DNA of 54,331 nt from Micromonospora rosaria (GTDB lineage: Bacteria; Actinomycetota; Actinomycetes; Mycobacteriales; Micromonosporaceae), in assembly GCF_001567585.1 (NCBI RefSeq), contig NZ_LRQV01000035.1:1-54331 (forward strand). Reading direction: 5' to 3'. Under the pieces are notes generated by a model, which made no database searches, was not told the origin of the DNA, and worked only from the letters and a program-made list of their open reading frames with translations. The position numbers and the translations under genes are program-made. Position 1 is the stretch's first letter; each line of letters begins with the position of its first letter. Shown here piece after piece: positions 1 through 8,094 of this stretch.

Positions 1-41
1 CATCCCTGAGCAGGCTCTCGCCTGCTAACCAACCCTCCGCG

Positions 42-506
42 TTATCGGGGGAACCTCATGCCGACGGAGATCACTCCCCCCGAGTACCCGACCGGGCCGC
101 CGATCTCGGGCAGCGCGAGGAGGGCATCCAGGGCGGCCTGCCATTCCGGGACCGCCTTGTCGACGAGCGGGAGGACGAGGGCGTCGATGATCTCGTCGCT
201 GACCGGCTCGCCGGCCTCCAGCGCCCGGCGCAGGTCGGTACGGGCCTGCTCGGCAGCGGCCCAACGGGGCCGGTCACCGCTGCCGGGAAGTTCGATGGTG
301 GCCGCGGCGAAGCCCTCCGCCGCGGCGTGCCGAGCCCGAGCCACCAGCCGGGGGTACATCGTGCGCAGTCCGAGCGGGGGGTGGCCAAGCAGGATCAGCG
401 GGGCCGGTGCGGATGCGGGCGTCCACAGGACGCCGGGGATCTCGCCGAGGATGAATTCGCGTTCCAGGACGGTGTCATCGAGGCGCTGCTCAGTAGTGAA
501 CCGCAT
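42..506 (-). pseudogene. alpha/beta hydrolase, 3'-truncated
   Basis: The 154-residue product starts like a serine hydrolase of the alpha/beta fold: a strand followed by LLGHPPLG (oxyanion-hole region, about residues 39-46) and, near the end, a nucleophile elbow GYSGG (about residues 140-144). Family members run to about 240-260 residues and carry the catalytic Asp and His after the elbow. Here the frame stops about ten residues later with an unrelated tail (MRFPR), so the Asp and His are missing. The break lies near position 55. No other frame continues the family sequence to the window edge. It was probably cut by a rearrangement linked to the IS debris to its right, and is inferred to be inactive. 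Confidence 0.7.
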
Positions 507-672
507 GGTCGTGCCTTTCGGGGAGTGCTCGTGAACGGCGCTCCCGGACGACCTATCGCCCGACCATGACCCCAGAGGGGAGCACCCACGTCGAAACGGT
601 CACGGGTACCACCTCCTCGGTCTCTCGCACGGCCTCGCGAAAAATAGCAGCGGTCACCGTGATCCACCAAAC

Positions 673-1120
673 GTGTTTTCTGCGGAGGCTCTGTGGCCGG
701 ATGCCACGGAGAGGCCGCATGTGCTGAGGTGCGATGTGAGCTCACCGATCACGCCCAACGACGGGGCCCTGCTGGTCCCTGCAGGAGGTAGCGACCATGT
801 TGCCCTGCTCGACGCCGCTCACCAACAGCTCGGCCGCCCGATCGTGTGGGTCTGGGACACCCTGAACACCCACGTCTCCGCCGCCATACGGCAGATGGTC
901 GACGCCCGGGACTGGCTGACCGTCATCCGGCTACCCGCCTACGCCCCGGACCTGAACCCCACCGAGGCAGTCTGGTCCCACTCCAGACGCCGCATCGGCA
1001 ACCTCGCCGTCCCCGGCGTCGACCACCTCCTCGCGATCATCATGAACCGGCTCAGGAGCATCCAGTACCGCAACGATCTACTCGACGGCTTCCTCGCTCA
1101 CACCGGACTGACCCTCGCAC
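673..1120 (+). pseudogene. IS630-type DDE transposase remnant
   Basis: The frame encodes the C-terminal half of an IS630-family (DDE_3) transposase. GRPIVWVWDTLNTHVS carries the second catalytic Asp, followed by LPAYAPDLNPTEAVW with the catalytic Glu, and the end is the typical LLDGFLAHTGLTL. The N-terminal HTH and first Asp are absent. The usual asparagine after the second Asp is Thr (WDT), and the natural stop is lost, so the frame runs on past 1120 without family similarity. An open frame continues in phase all the way to 3240, but this is only a read-through across the sigma factor in another frame. It is a dead element. Confidence 0.8.
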
Positions 1121-1270
1121 CCGATACAGTCTGTCCATTCAAGACCTGTACCCACCGGCAGATCCGAATCCGCCTCGACGTACGGTTTTCCACTCAACCC
1201 CAGACGTCGCCGATCGCGTCTCACTCGGCATCCGCTCGTGAACGCGAGACGGACGCGACCTGGAGGTGGC

Positions 1271-1801
1271 GTGAGTCGCTACGAGGACGACGAACAGTTC
1301 CGGCTGTTTGTACAACGACAGTGGGGGAGGTTGCTCCGAACGGCCTACCTGCTGACCGGCGACCGGGGGACAGCCGAGGACCTGGTGCAGTCGGCGTTGG
1401 AGAAGACCCATCGGCGCTGGGGGCGGGTACTGCGCAGGGATGCGCCCGAGGTCTACGTACGCCGGGCGATGGTCAACACGGCAATCTCCTGGCGACGTCG
1501 GCGGCGACCGCTGGAGGTGCCGCTGCTGACCTCCGACAGCGCGTCGATGCCGGACGCGTACGCGCAGGTGGAGGAGCGGCAACTGCTCCTCACCGCGCTG
1601 CGTCGGTTGCCGCCGAGAACCCAGGCGGTTCTGGTGCTGCGCTACTTCGAGGACCTGAGCGAGGCGGACACCGCCAGGGTTCTCGGCTGCTCCGTCGGCT
1701 CGGTGAAGAGCCAGGCGTCGCGCGGGTTGGCCCGGCTGCGGGTCGAGTTCGCCCCACCCGCCCCTCAGTCCCCGGTAGGGCTTCAGGAGGAACCGGCATG
1801 A
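1271..1801 (+). CDS. SigE-family ECF RNA polymerase sigma factor
   Basis: This 176-residue sigma-70 family protein directs RNA polymerase to an alternative promoter set. Region 2 is in the first ~75 residues (LLRTAYLLTGDRGTAEDLVQ, then the -10 recognition stretch with VRRAMVNTAISWRRRRR). Region 4 lies at about residues 110-165 (LPPRTQAVLVLRYFEDLSE followed by the HTH VLGCSVGSVKSQASRG). The GTG at 1271 is chosen over an ATG 33 bases upstream because GGAGG lies 5-6 bases ahead of it and the protein then starts at the usual family position. The stop overlaps the next gene's ATG (ATGA), so the two are translationally coupled. The partner is probably its anti-sigma or signalling membrane protein. 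Confidence 0.9.
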   Translation: MSRYEDDEQFRLFVQRQWGRLLRTAYLLTGDRGTAEDLVQSALEKTHRRWGRVLRRDAPEVYVRRAMVNTAISWRRRRRPLEVPLLTSDSASMPDAYAQVEERQLLLTALRRLPPRTQAVLVLRYFEDLSEADTARVLGCSVGSVKSQASRGLARLRVEFAPPAPQSPVGLQEEPA

Positions 1802-3240
1802 CCGAGAGCTTCGCACATTCGACGCTCAGTCCCGCGCTGTCGCAGGCCGCGCACGATGTCGACGTACCTGAGGACCCGTGGCCGGGGTTCGCCCGGCGCG
1901 AGCGACGGCACCGGCGCACGCGGCTGATCCGGACGGCGGTGGCCGCCGCGGTCATGGCCGCGCTCGTCGGGGTCCAGACCAACGTGGTGCCCCTCCCCGG
2001 CTGGGCGCCCGGCATCGCGGTCGCCGCCGCCCCGACGGCGCTGCTCGACGCGCCGCCCCGGGGCGCGCTGGCCGGCGATCAGGCCTGGCTGGACACGCTG
2101 CGGGCGCGAATCAGCACCGATCCGTCGATGAGCACCGACACCTCGTGGGGTGGCTCCAACCCGGTCGGCTTCTGGAAGGTCGGCGATCGCGACCGGATTC
2201 GTGTGCTCTACGGCAGTGACCAGCCGGGCCACCGGGTCGCGCTGGTCGCGGTGCCGCTGCGGTTCGGCCTCCTGACCAAGGAGGCGCTGGTCTGGTACGT
2301 GGGTCCGGCCGGGGCCAGCGCCCAACAGATGCGCTACGCCGGCCACAGCGAGGGCGTCGACGACCCGGTGATGACCCTGATGCAGGCCGGTCCCGACCGG
2401 GGCGGATTCGCGGTTGTCGTCGGGCCCGCCGAATCCACCGTGATGATCAGTGGCGACCCTCGGTACACGCCGAGGGGAACCCTGGAGTACCAGGACCTCG
2501 CCAGGGCGGACGGCAGCGGGGTCGGGTTCGCCGTCCTGCCCCCCGCGCCGCTCCAGCACGAACCCGTCGTTCGGGTCAGCCGCGGCGACCAGGTGCTCTA
2601 CCAGGGCGGCCTGGGCGGCGGCCCGTACGCCGGAATCGACCCGACCGGGCCGGAGATGGACGTCCTGCTCACCGCCGCCCGACGGGGCGCCCGAGGTACG
2701 CCGCTGGACGACGCCGCCCTGCGCAACTTCGTCGAATCGGCACTCCTCGACAGTCGCCTCCCGGCTGCCGGGACGACGGTACGGGTGCCTTGGTCGGGCA
2801 GCCAGCACGGCCAGTCCGCCGCGCTGCTCACCGTGCAGCCCGCCGGCGGCGGGGTGATCGCGTACGCCATGCACGGCGACAACCGATCCGGCTGGTGGAC
2901 CGACCTGCGGCTGCTGCTGCCGGCCGAGGGCGCCGACCAGCGACCAATCGGCTGGCGGATCCGGGCCGACAACAGCACCCGCACGCCGACGGACCAGGTG
3001 CGGGTGATCGCCCCGCCGGACGCGGCCCGCGTCACGGTCACGGTCGGCGGCGCACCCCCGGCCACGGTCACCCTCGACGCGTCGAACGCCGGCACCACCC
3101 GGATACCGCCGGACCAGCCGGCCACCCTCACCGCCTACTCCACCGACGGCAGCATCCTCGGAACCACTCCGGTGCCGCCGGTCGAGGCCACCATGTCAGG
3201 CCTGCCGGGCGACAGCCCGGCTACCCGGGTGACCCCCTGA
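1798..3240 (+). CDS. membrane-anchored protein coupled to the sigma factor
   Basis: The 480-residue product has a short cytoplasmic N-terminus rich in acidic then basic residues, and one hydrophobic segment at about residues 41-60 (IRTAVAAAVMAALVGV). A large exported domain follows, with no enzyme motif I recognise. The tail contains a Pro/Thr-rich beta-type stretch. Similar proteins are commonly encoded right after SigE-type sigma factors in Micromonosporaceae. The arrangement suggests an anti-sigma or sensor role, but there is no clear zinc-binding anti-sigma HxxxCxxC motif at the N-terminus. Its ATG overlaps the sigma factor stop by four bases. It ends ten bases before a strong hairpin. 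Confidence 0.8.
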   Translation: MTESFAHSTLSPALSQAAHDVDVPEDPWPGFARRERRHRRTRLIRTAVAAAVMAALVGVQTNVVPLPGWAPGIAVAAAPTALLDAPPRGALAGDQAWLDTLRARISTDPSMSTDTSWGGSNPVGFWKVGDRDRIRVLYGSDQPGHRVALVAVPLRFGLLTKEALVWYVGPAGASAQQMRYAGHSEGVDDPVMTLMQAGPDRGGFAVVVGPAESTVMISGDPRYTPRGTLEYQDLARADGSGVGFAVLPPAPLQHEPVVRVSRGDQVLYQGGLGGGPYAGIDPTGPEMDVLLTAARRGARGTPLDDAALRNFVESALLDSRLPAAGTTVRVPWSGSQHGQSAALLTVQPAGGGVIAYAMHGDNRSGWWTDLRLLLPAEGADQRPIGWRIRADNSTRTPTDQVRVIAPPDAARVTVTVGGAPPATVTLDASNAGTTRIPPDQPATLTAYSTDGSILGTTPVPPVEATMSGLPGDSPATRVTP

Positions 3241-3250
3241 CGAACCGAAA

Positions 3251-3286
3251 GCGTGGCCGAGCCACCCGAAGACGGCTCGGCCACGC
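3251..3286 (+). terminator. hairpin terminator after the sigma operon
   Basis: A perfect 13-bp stem (3251-3263 with 3274-3286, GCGTGGCCGAGCC paired to its complement) with a 10-base loop starts ten bases after the stop codon. There is no T-run, which is usual for actinobacterial terminators. Confidence 0.7.
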
Positions 3287-3358
3287 CGAGCAGGTTCATC
3301 ACCGGGACGGCCCGCTGCCCAACCGCCCAGGTCGGCCAAGCTCGCAACCCACGGTTTG

Positions 3359-3530
3359 CGATACATACACCCGGCTGGCCTGCGGGTTTGCGATCGGCGT
3401 CGCCACCGCCTGGCGCTACGTGCAGGAAGCGATCGCCCTACTCGCGGCATCCGCCGACGACCTGGTCACCGCGATGGAACGGATCCGATGCTGGCGTACG
3501 CGATCCTGGACGGCACGCTGACACTTACCG
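3359..3530 (+). pseudogene. IS5-like transposase remnant (frameshifted middle part)
   Basis: Frame 2 reads LACGFAIGVATAWRYVQEA then ALLAASADDL, the HTH_Tnp_4 region of IS5-like transposases that precedes a DDE_Tnp_4 domain. At about 3488 the similarity moves to the next frame as LAYAILDGTL, the start of the DDE domain containing the first catalytic Asp, and ends shortly after. So this is a fragment of about 55 codons with a frameshift, lacking both termini. A similar N-terminal fragment lies at 47190-47414 on the other strand. Confidence 0.65.
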
Positions 3531-4087
3531 GGGACTGCGCGACGACCACGTCCACGCCGCGCAGCTGATCATCCCCGGGACCATCACTCCCGGGCGTCCC
3601 ACCCACGACCCTGACGTGCCGGCCGCCGCGGGCCCTACGAGGAATCCATTCTGAGATCCGGTGCGCGCCGCTTCCGCCGAGGGTGCCGCCCCTCCCCACG
3701 GCGGGATCCGGACTCCCCCTCCTCAGCGTCTTCTGGCCGCCACCTGGCTGCGCGTCGACCAGGGCGCGCACCTCGTCGACGGGCACGCCGGCGAGGGTGG
3801 CGATCTCCGCGATCGTCAGCCTGGCGGCGAGCCGGCCGGGTCGCGCAGGCCGACGTGCGGGTGCGCCCGGACCGGCTGGGGGGTCGAGCATCCGGGTACG
3901 GTGCGGAAAGTTCGCGGGTTCGAACAGCAGGTCCAGCGCGCAGCCCGCCGTCCGATCAGCCGTCCTGAAAGCCTCGGGCAGCCGCCGAGAAAATCTGGTC
4001 TCCGGCGACTAGACATTATCGGTGGGGCTGGGTAGAGTTGCCTCCGTTGACGACAGAGATCGGTAAGAACGCCGACGGAACACGCCG
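3531..4087. other. no intact gene; possible decayed coding stretch
   Basis: No complete gene is visible. On the minus strand at 3750-3816 a short stretch reads TIAEIATLAGVPVDEVRALV, which looks like a helix-turn-helix start, but it has no frame continuity on either side, so I treat it as possible debris. Promoter-like AT-richer sequence with TTGACG lies near 4047. Confidence 0.3.
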
Positions 4088-4183
4088 AGCGTCAAGCAGA
4101 GCCCGGACCTTCGTGGCTCGCTCGGCAACTGCGGTGGAACCGCACCGCACGAGCAAGGCAAGTGCACGTGAAGACCTTGACGT
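4088..4183 (+). ncRNA. nested stem-loop; possible structured leader or small RNA
   Basis: Three nested helices are visible: CGTCAAG (4090-4096) pairs with CTTGACG (4176-4182); GCTCG (4116-4120) with CGAGC (4150-4154); and TGCGGTG (4130-4136) with CACCGCA (4143-4149) around a six-base loop. Further short inverted repeats follow to about 4260. No ORF with coding character covers this stretch. It lies about 400 bases ahead of the MerR-like gene, so it could be a long structured 5' leader, an independent RNA, or debris of a structured mobile RNA. I could not match it to a named riboswitch. Confidence 0.3.
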
Positions 4184-4536
4184 AACTCCAGGTCAGGGCA
4201 ACCGCAGGCAGGGCCGATGCAGGTTCGGGGCTCCGCCTGATGCAGGGAAGATCCGCCGCACGTGTGCGGGGCCGTGAAGTTGCGTGGGGCTCCGACACCG
4301 GCGGGCAGCACCACTGGTTATGGAAGCAGAGGAAAGGGAGGGCTGGACGCCGTTGGATCGCCCGCCGTCAGGACGTAGTTGCCGTTCTGCGGTGGACACC
4401 GTAGTCCCACCGAACGTGAGGTGGTCTCCGGTCACGCTTATGCGATCCTCGCACCCTATGTCGCTGATGGCGGCACGGTGCGGAAACGAGAACCCGACGA
4501 ACCTGTCGGTAGATGGTGTACTCAACCCGTAACCCC

Positions 4537-4565
4537 GGGCCCCGGCGCTTCCCGCGCCGGGGCCC
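4537..4565 (+). promoter_or_regulatory. 12-bp hairpin directly upstream of the MerR-like gene
   Basis: GGGCCCCGGCGC (4537-4548) and its perfect complement (4554-4565) enclose a five-base loop. The hairpin ends eight bases before the ribosome binding site of the gene at 4585. It could end an upstream transcript or gate translation. Confidence 0.5.
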
Positions 4566-4584
4566 TCGTCATGGAGAGGTATGT

Positions 4585-4905
4585 ATGGCCCAACCCGACG
4601 ACATGCTCAACGACGATGACTACCCCGCCTACACGATGGGTCGCGCCGCGGAGATCGTGGGCGCTTCGCAGGACTTCCTGCGCCGCCTCGACGAGGCGAA
4701 ACTGTTCACCCCGTTCCGCTCGGCCGGCGGACACCGCCGTTACTCCCGCTACCAGCTCCGCCTGGCCGCACGAGCCCGGGAAATGGTCGACCACGGCACC
4801 GCCCTCGAAGCCGCCTGCCGGATCATCATCCTCGAAGACCAACTCGAAGAAGCCCTCCAGCACAACCGGAACCACCAGCGCCGCCAGCAAGCCGACGCCG
4901 CCTGA
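4585..4905 (+). CDS. small MerR-like helix-turn-helix regulator
   Basis: The 106-residue protein has one MerR-type HTH. YTMGRAAEIVGASQDFLRRLD forms the helix-turn-helix and the wing is SAGGHRRYSRYQL (about residues 50-62). A C-terminal helix (AACRIIILEDQLEEAL) probably dimerises. There is no effector-binding domain. The ATG at 4585 has GGAGAGG four bases upstream; an in-frame start further upstream would read through the 4537-4565 hairpin. Proteins of this type occur near cold-shock genes in actinomycetes, and here a cold-shock gene follows at 5340. Its target is not visible in the sequence. Confidence 0.8.
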   Translation: MAQPDDMLNDDDYPAYTMGRAAEIVGASQDFLRRLDEAKLFTPFRSAGGHRRYSRYQLRLAARAREMVDHGTALEAACRIIILEDQLEEALQHNRNHQRRQQADAA

Positions 4906-4915
4906 TCCACGCCTC

Positions 4916-4946
4916 ACGGTCCTTCTCCATCCCTGAGGGGGACCGT
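4916..4946 (+). terminator. hairpin terminator after the MerR-like gene
   Basis: ACGGTCC (4916-4922) pairs with GGACCGT (4940-4946), with a weaker inner CTCC/GGGG pairing, and is followed by TTTG. It starts ten bases after the stop codon. Confidence 0.5.
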
Positions 4947-5208
4947 TTGTCGTACCCGGATTCCCCTGCCGGCCAGCAAGAAGGCGTTTCTCGACAGGCC
5001 ATCGAGGCGGGCGCGCGACGTGGGGCTGACACGGCACACCCGTGGCCAGCACACCGGACAACGCCGGCCGGACCGATGAGCCGGCAGCGGGATTCCGGGT
5101 GCCGGGCTGATGCTGTGACAGGACCACGCACCAGGGTTCCGGCCCGGACTGTCGTATTCTGTGCTACGGTTGCCGGGTTGCAGTTTTGATTTCCTTAGAC
5201 GTCTTCGG

Positions 5209-5249
5209 CGCCTGGGTAAGGTTATCTGAAACCCATCCGGGCGTTTTTT
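5209..5249 (+). promoter_or_regulatory. terminator-like hairpin in the cold-shock gene leader
   Basis: CGCC-TGGGT (5209-5217) pairs with ACCCA (5231-5235) and, across a four-base bulge, GGCG (5240-5243). Six T residues (5244-5249) follow. This has the form of an intrinsic terminator about 90 bases before the cold-shock start codon. It may be an attenuator or temperature-sensitive switch in the long leader, or the end of a short upstream transcript. Confidence 0.45.
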
Positions 5250-5339
5250 CGTTTGCGTGTCGGTTCCGGCGCGGGTGATCAACGCGGCGGCGTAAGGGTC
5301 CGCGCAGTGCGGTCTCTACCAGCCTGCGAAGGAGCAGAC

Positions 5340-5543
5340 ATGGCTACAGGTACTGTGAAGTGGTTCAACGGCGACAAGGGCTTCGGTTTCATCGCCCAGG
5401 ACGGCGGCGGCGCCGACGTCTTCGCCCACTTTTCCGCGATCTCGGCGAGCGGCTTCCGCAACCTCGATGAGAACCAGCGGGTGGAGTTCGATATCACCCA
5501 GGGCCAGAGGGGCCTGCAGGCGGAGAACATCCGCTCGCTCTGA
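5340..5543 (+). CDS. cold-shock protein (CSD fold)
   Basis: The 67-residue single cold-shock domain binds single-stranded RNA/DNA and acts as an RNA chaperone. Both RNP motifs are present: KGFGFI (residues 16-21) and DVFAHF (about 29-34), and the start [12 protein letters not shown] is typical. The ATG at 5340 has GGAG six bases ahead. Upstream in-frame codons are not part of the family. The gene stands alone between a long leader with a terminator-like hairpin and a downstream terminator, which fits post-transcriptional control as known for csp genes. It is full length and intact. Confidence 0.95.
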   Translation: MATGTVKWFNGDKGFGFIAQDGGGADVFAHFSAISASGFRNLDENQRVEFDITQGQRGLQAENIRSL

Positions 5544-5558
5544 TCCGTAACTTCGCCA

Positions 5559-5590
5559 ACGGCGGCCCGACTGGTTCAGCGGGCCGCCGT
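5559..5590 (+). terminator. hairpin terminator after the cold-shock gene
   Basis: ACGGCGGCCCG (5559-5569) and its perfect complement (5580-5590) form an 11-bp stem with a 10-base loop, 15 bases after the stop codon. Confidence 0.75.
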
Positions 5591-5798
5591 TCGGCGTTCC
5601 CCTACGCCACCGGGACCTGAACGCCGCTGGAAGCTACGGCAAAGCCTTCACCCCGACCACGGGCACCGACGAACCTACGGTTGAGTAACCTCGCTCAACA
5701 CCGACGACTCCCGACCACGTGGATCCGTCAGCACCGTTCCCACCTGGTCGGCCAGGAACCCGACGTGCAGCTGCCCGACTGAGTCTGTCCCCTGGCAG

Positions 5799-6098
5799 TC
5801 ACCGCGTGAGCGCCGCCCAGACCCGACCGGCACCGACCGGGTCGATGGCGGTGCTCGGGAGTGTGTCGATGAACACCACCGGGTAGATCCGGTCCAGAGG
5901 CCACTGCCGCCAGGCTTCCATGTCGTCCACGACCGCGTCGGTGACCCGGCTGATCAGCTCCCGGGACACCTCGGCGTCGTACACGTCGGCCAGGTGGGCG
6001 GAGATCTCCCCGGTCGTCAACCCTTTCGCATGCAGCGACAGGATCGCCTCGTTGAACCCGTCGAACCTGCGAACATGCTTGGGCACGATCTGCGGCAT
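5799..6098 (-). pseudogene. IS256-type (mutator) transposase fragment
   Basis: About 100 codons match the middle of IS256-family transposases: a start like VPKHVRRFDGFNEAILSLHA, then KGLTTGEISAHLADVYDAEVS and the segment PLDRIYPVVFID with the first catalytic Asp. After FID the family would continue with its DDE core; instead the frame leaves similarity and stops some 20 codons later. The N-terminal part is also missing. It is a dead fragment, and its 5' end abuts the damaged NmrA-like gene on the other strand. The 200 bases between it and the cold-shock terminator hold nothing recognisable. Confidence 0.75.
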
Positions 6099-6154
6099 CC
6101 CCCGCCACACGCGCCTGCCTGCGGGCGCCTGAGAGAACCTGAGGAGCACCGACG

Positions 6155-6670
6155 ATGACGACAGTCCTGGTAGCAGGTGCGACCGGAAGCCTCGGCAGCC
6201 TGATCGTGACGAACCTGCTGGCACGCGGCGCCGACGTGCGGGCCCTGGTCCGCGGGTCGTCGAAGGACACACTGCCGACCCATCCCCGCCTGACACCGTA
6301 CGTCGGCGACCTGACCGACGGCGTCGCCGCGCTCCAGCCGCTCCAGCAACCTGCCATGCTGGCCCTTCGCAACGAGGTCGAGGCGGCGTCCGGACGCCGG
6401 TGGAACCTCGTGCGCAAGGGCACCCTGCGGGACCTGCGCGCGGAGATCGCCCGCCGCCAGTTCACGGCGTCCAGCATGTTCGAGTACCCGGCCCTGCAGT
6501 ACCAGATCGCCATGCTCGACGGGACGGCCTCGCTGCGGGACGTCCGCAACGCCGACTACCCGGACGTGCTGCCGACCCCGGTCGCCGCCTACCTGGCGGG
6601 CCCCGGCGCGGCACACTTCGCGGTGCCGGAGAAGACCTGGCGGCAGGACGAATGGCCCACCGCGCCCTGA
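6155..6670 (+). pseudogene. NmrA-type NAD(P)-binding protein with internal deletion
   Basis: The first ~55 residues form a Rossmann nucleotide-binding start (VLVAGATGSLGSLIV, GATGxxG motif; GDLTD at about 51-55). From about residue 66 the sequence is C-terminal: SGRRWNLVRKGTLRDLRAEIARRQ, then LQYQIAMLDG and a tail typical of NmrA/isoflavone-reductase-like proteins. Family members are about 280-310 residues; this one has 171 and lacks the central part. The two ends are in the same frame, so an in-frame deletion of roughly 120 codons is inferred. A product could still be made, but the fold would be incomplete. It lies eight bases from the convergent alcohol dehydrogenase. Confidence 0.65.
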
Positions 6671-6677
6671 CCCGCGT

Positions 6678-7913
6678 TCACGATCTGCTCGGCGTCGGGA
6701 CGTGTCGGGTCCGCTCCCCCGTCCAGGCCGCTTCGAGGATCGCGGTCAGGCTGGCGGCGTCGGTCGGGCCTGGATGGTTCTGGATCAAGCGGGTGACACC
6801 ACTGGCCATCTCCGCGAAACGCGGGAGGTCAGCGCGTGCCACGCCGATGTCCGCCAAGGTGGGAGGGATGCCGATCTCGGCAAGGAGCCCGTCGAGCCAG
6901 GTGAGGAACGTATCCGCGGCCTCGGCATCCGAGGCGTCGGCCACGTCGAGCCCGCACACCCCGGCGAGGATGGCCAACCGGTCGCCGATGGTCTCCCTGG
7001 CCGCGTCCAGCGCGTAGGGCAGGAGCAGCCCGACGCCCAGGCCGTGCGGCGTGTGGGTGGCTGCGCCGATGGGGTACTGGAGAGCGTGCGGGGCCGCGTT
7101 GCCCGCGTGGGAGAAGGCGAGCCCGGCGAGCATCGACCCGTAGGACATGTCCGCGCGCGCGTCCGTGTCGCCCCCGTCCCTGACAGCACGACGCAAGCTA
7201 CGGGCGATCCGTTGCGCGGCCAGGAGCGCGTAGTGGTCGGTGATCGGGTTGCGGCCGAGGAAGACCTGCTCCACCGGGTCACGCGGTCCGTGGGCCCGGG
7301 GTCGCGCCGTGTAGCTCTCCACCGCGTGACAGAACGCGTCGATGCCCGAGTGGGCGGTGACGGCCGCCGGGCAGGTGTAGGTGAGTTCGGGGTCGACGAT
7401 GGCGAAGTCGGGCACGATGTGGACGCTGGAGACCCCCACCTTCAGCTCGCGGTCGGGGTCGGTCAGCACCGAGACGGGTGTGAGTTCGGAGCCGGTGCCT
7501 GCCGTCGTCGGGACCGCGACGAGAGGAATCGTCGGCCCCGGCACCTTCGACTCGCCGTAGAAGTCGCGCGGCGTCCCGCCGTGGCGCCGGACGACGCCGA
7601 CGATCTTGGCGAGGTCGATCACCGTGCCACCCCCGATGGCGAGGATCACGGTGGCGTCCACCTCGGCGGCGACCGAGACGGCCAGGGCGACATCGGCCAG
7701 TGGCACGTCCGCAGTCGCGTCGGAGAACACCTCGACGACCTCGACCTTCTCCCGTACGGCGGCCACGATCTCGGCCACACCGGGCTGCCTGAGAACAACC
7801 TGGTCGGTCACGACGAGGACTCGTGAGCCGCACTCGGCCACCACTCGGGGGATGTTCTGCGCGACCCCTTCGCCCACTATCAGCTGGCGTGGTCCACGGA
7901 CGGTCTCGAGCAT
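6678..7913 (-). CDS. iron-containing (group III) alcohol dehydrogenase
   Basis: This 411-residue NAD(P)-dependent dehydrogenase oxidises alcohols or reduces aldehydes using an active-site metal, normally Fe2+. Visible family marks are the nucleotide site GGGTVIDLAK (about residues 94-103), PTTAGTGSE (about 135-143) and the metal ligands in VDPEL and HSGIDAFCHAVESY plus FSHAGNAAPHALQYPIG (second and third His). The ATG at 7913 is chosen because GGAAAGG lies seven bases upstream; an in-frame ATG six codons earlier has no such site. The aldehyde dehydrogenase gene ends about 180 bases downstream-to-upstream on the same strand (8095), so the two likely form one transcript. Together they would turn a hydroxyacid or alcohol such as 4-hydroxybutyrate into an acid; the substrate is an inference. 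Confidence 0.9.
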   Translation of the reverse strand: MLETVRGPRQLIVGEGVAQNIPRVVAECGSRVLVVTDQVVLRQPGVAEIVAAVREKVEVVEVFSDATADVPLADVALAVSVAAEVDATVILAIGGGTVIDLAKIVGVVRRHGGTPRDFYGESKVPGPTIPLVAVPTTAGTGSELTPVSVLTDPDRELKVGVSSVHIVPDFAIVDPELTYTCPAAVTAHSGIDAFCHAVESYTARPRAHGPRDPVEQVFLGRNPITDHYALLAAQRIARSLRRAVRDGGDTDARADMSYGSMLAGLAFSHAGNAAPHALQYPIGAATHTPHGLGVGLLLPYALDAARETIGDRLAILAGVCGLDVADASDAEAADTFLTWLDGLLAEIGIPPTLADIGVARADLPRFAEMASGVTRLIQNHPGPTDAASLTAILEAAWTGERTRHVPTPSRS

Positions 7914-8094
7914 GTCAGTGCCTTTCCGCAACGTCGGCGGCGATGTGCTGGGCGGATGTCCAGGTCACCGGCGGGACCGGGACGGCGTCGGCACGGTCGG
8001 CCACCTGGGTGGCGCAGGAGTCCGCGCCGGGCGCCACGAGTCGGTCGCGCCCGGCCGCCCTCGGCTCCGTCGCGATGCCGGAGCGGCAGGCCGG

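Noticed and set aside
1..26. Small inverted repeat AGCAGG/CCTGCT at the window start
   Set aside because: Six base pairs only, and no transposase next to it; too weak to call an IS end or terminator.
673..3240. One 855-codon open frame
   Set aside because: It is a chance read-through: transposase remnant, then antiframe of the sigma factor, then the membrane protein. The sigma gene in the other frame and the ATGA overlap give the true structure.
4088..4530. Group II intron 5' region
   Set aside because: Some local helices and purine-rich runs recalled intron domain I, but there is no reverse transcriptase, no clear domain V and no typical 5' end.
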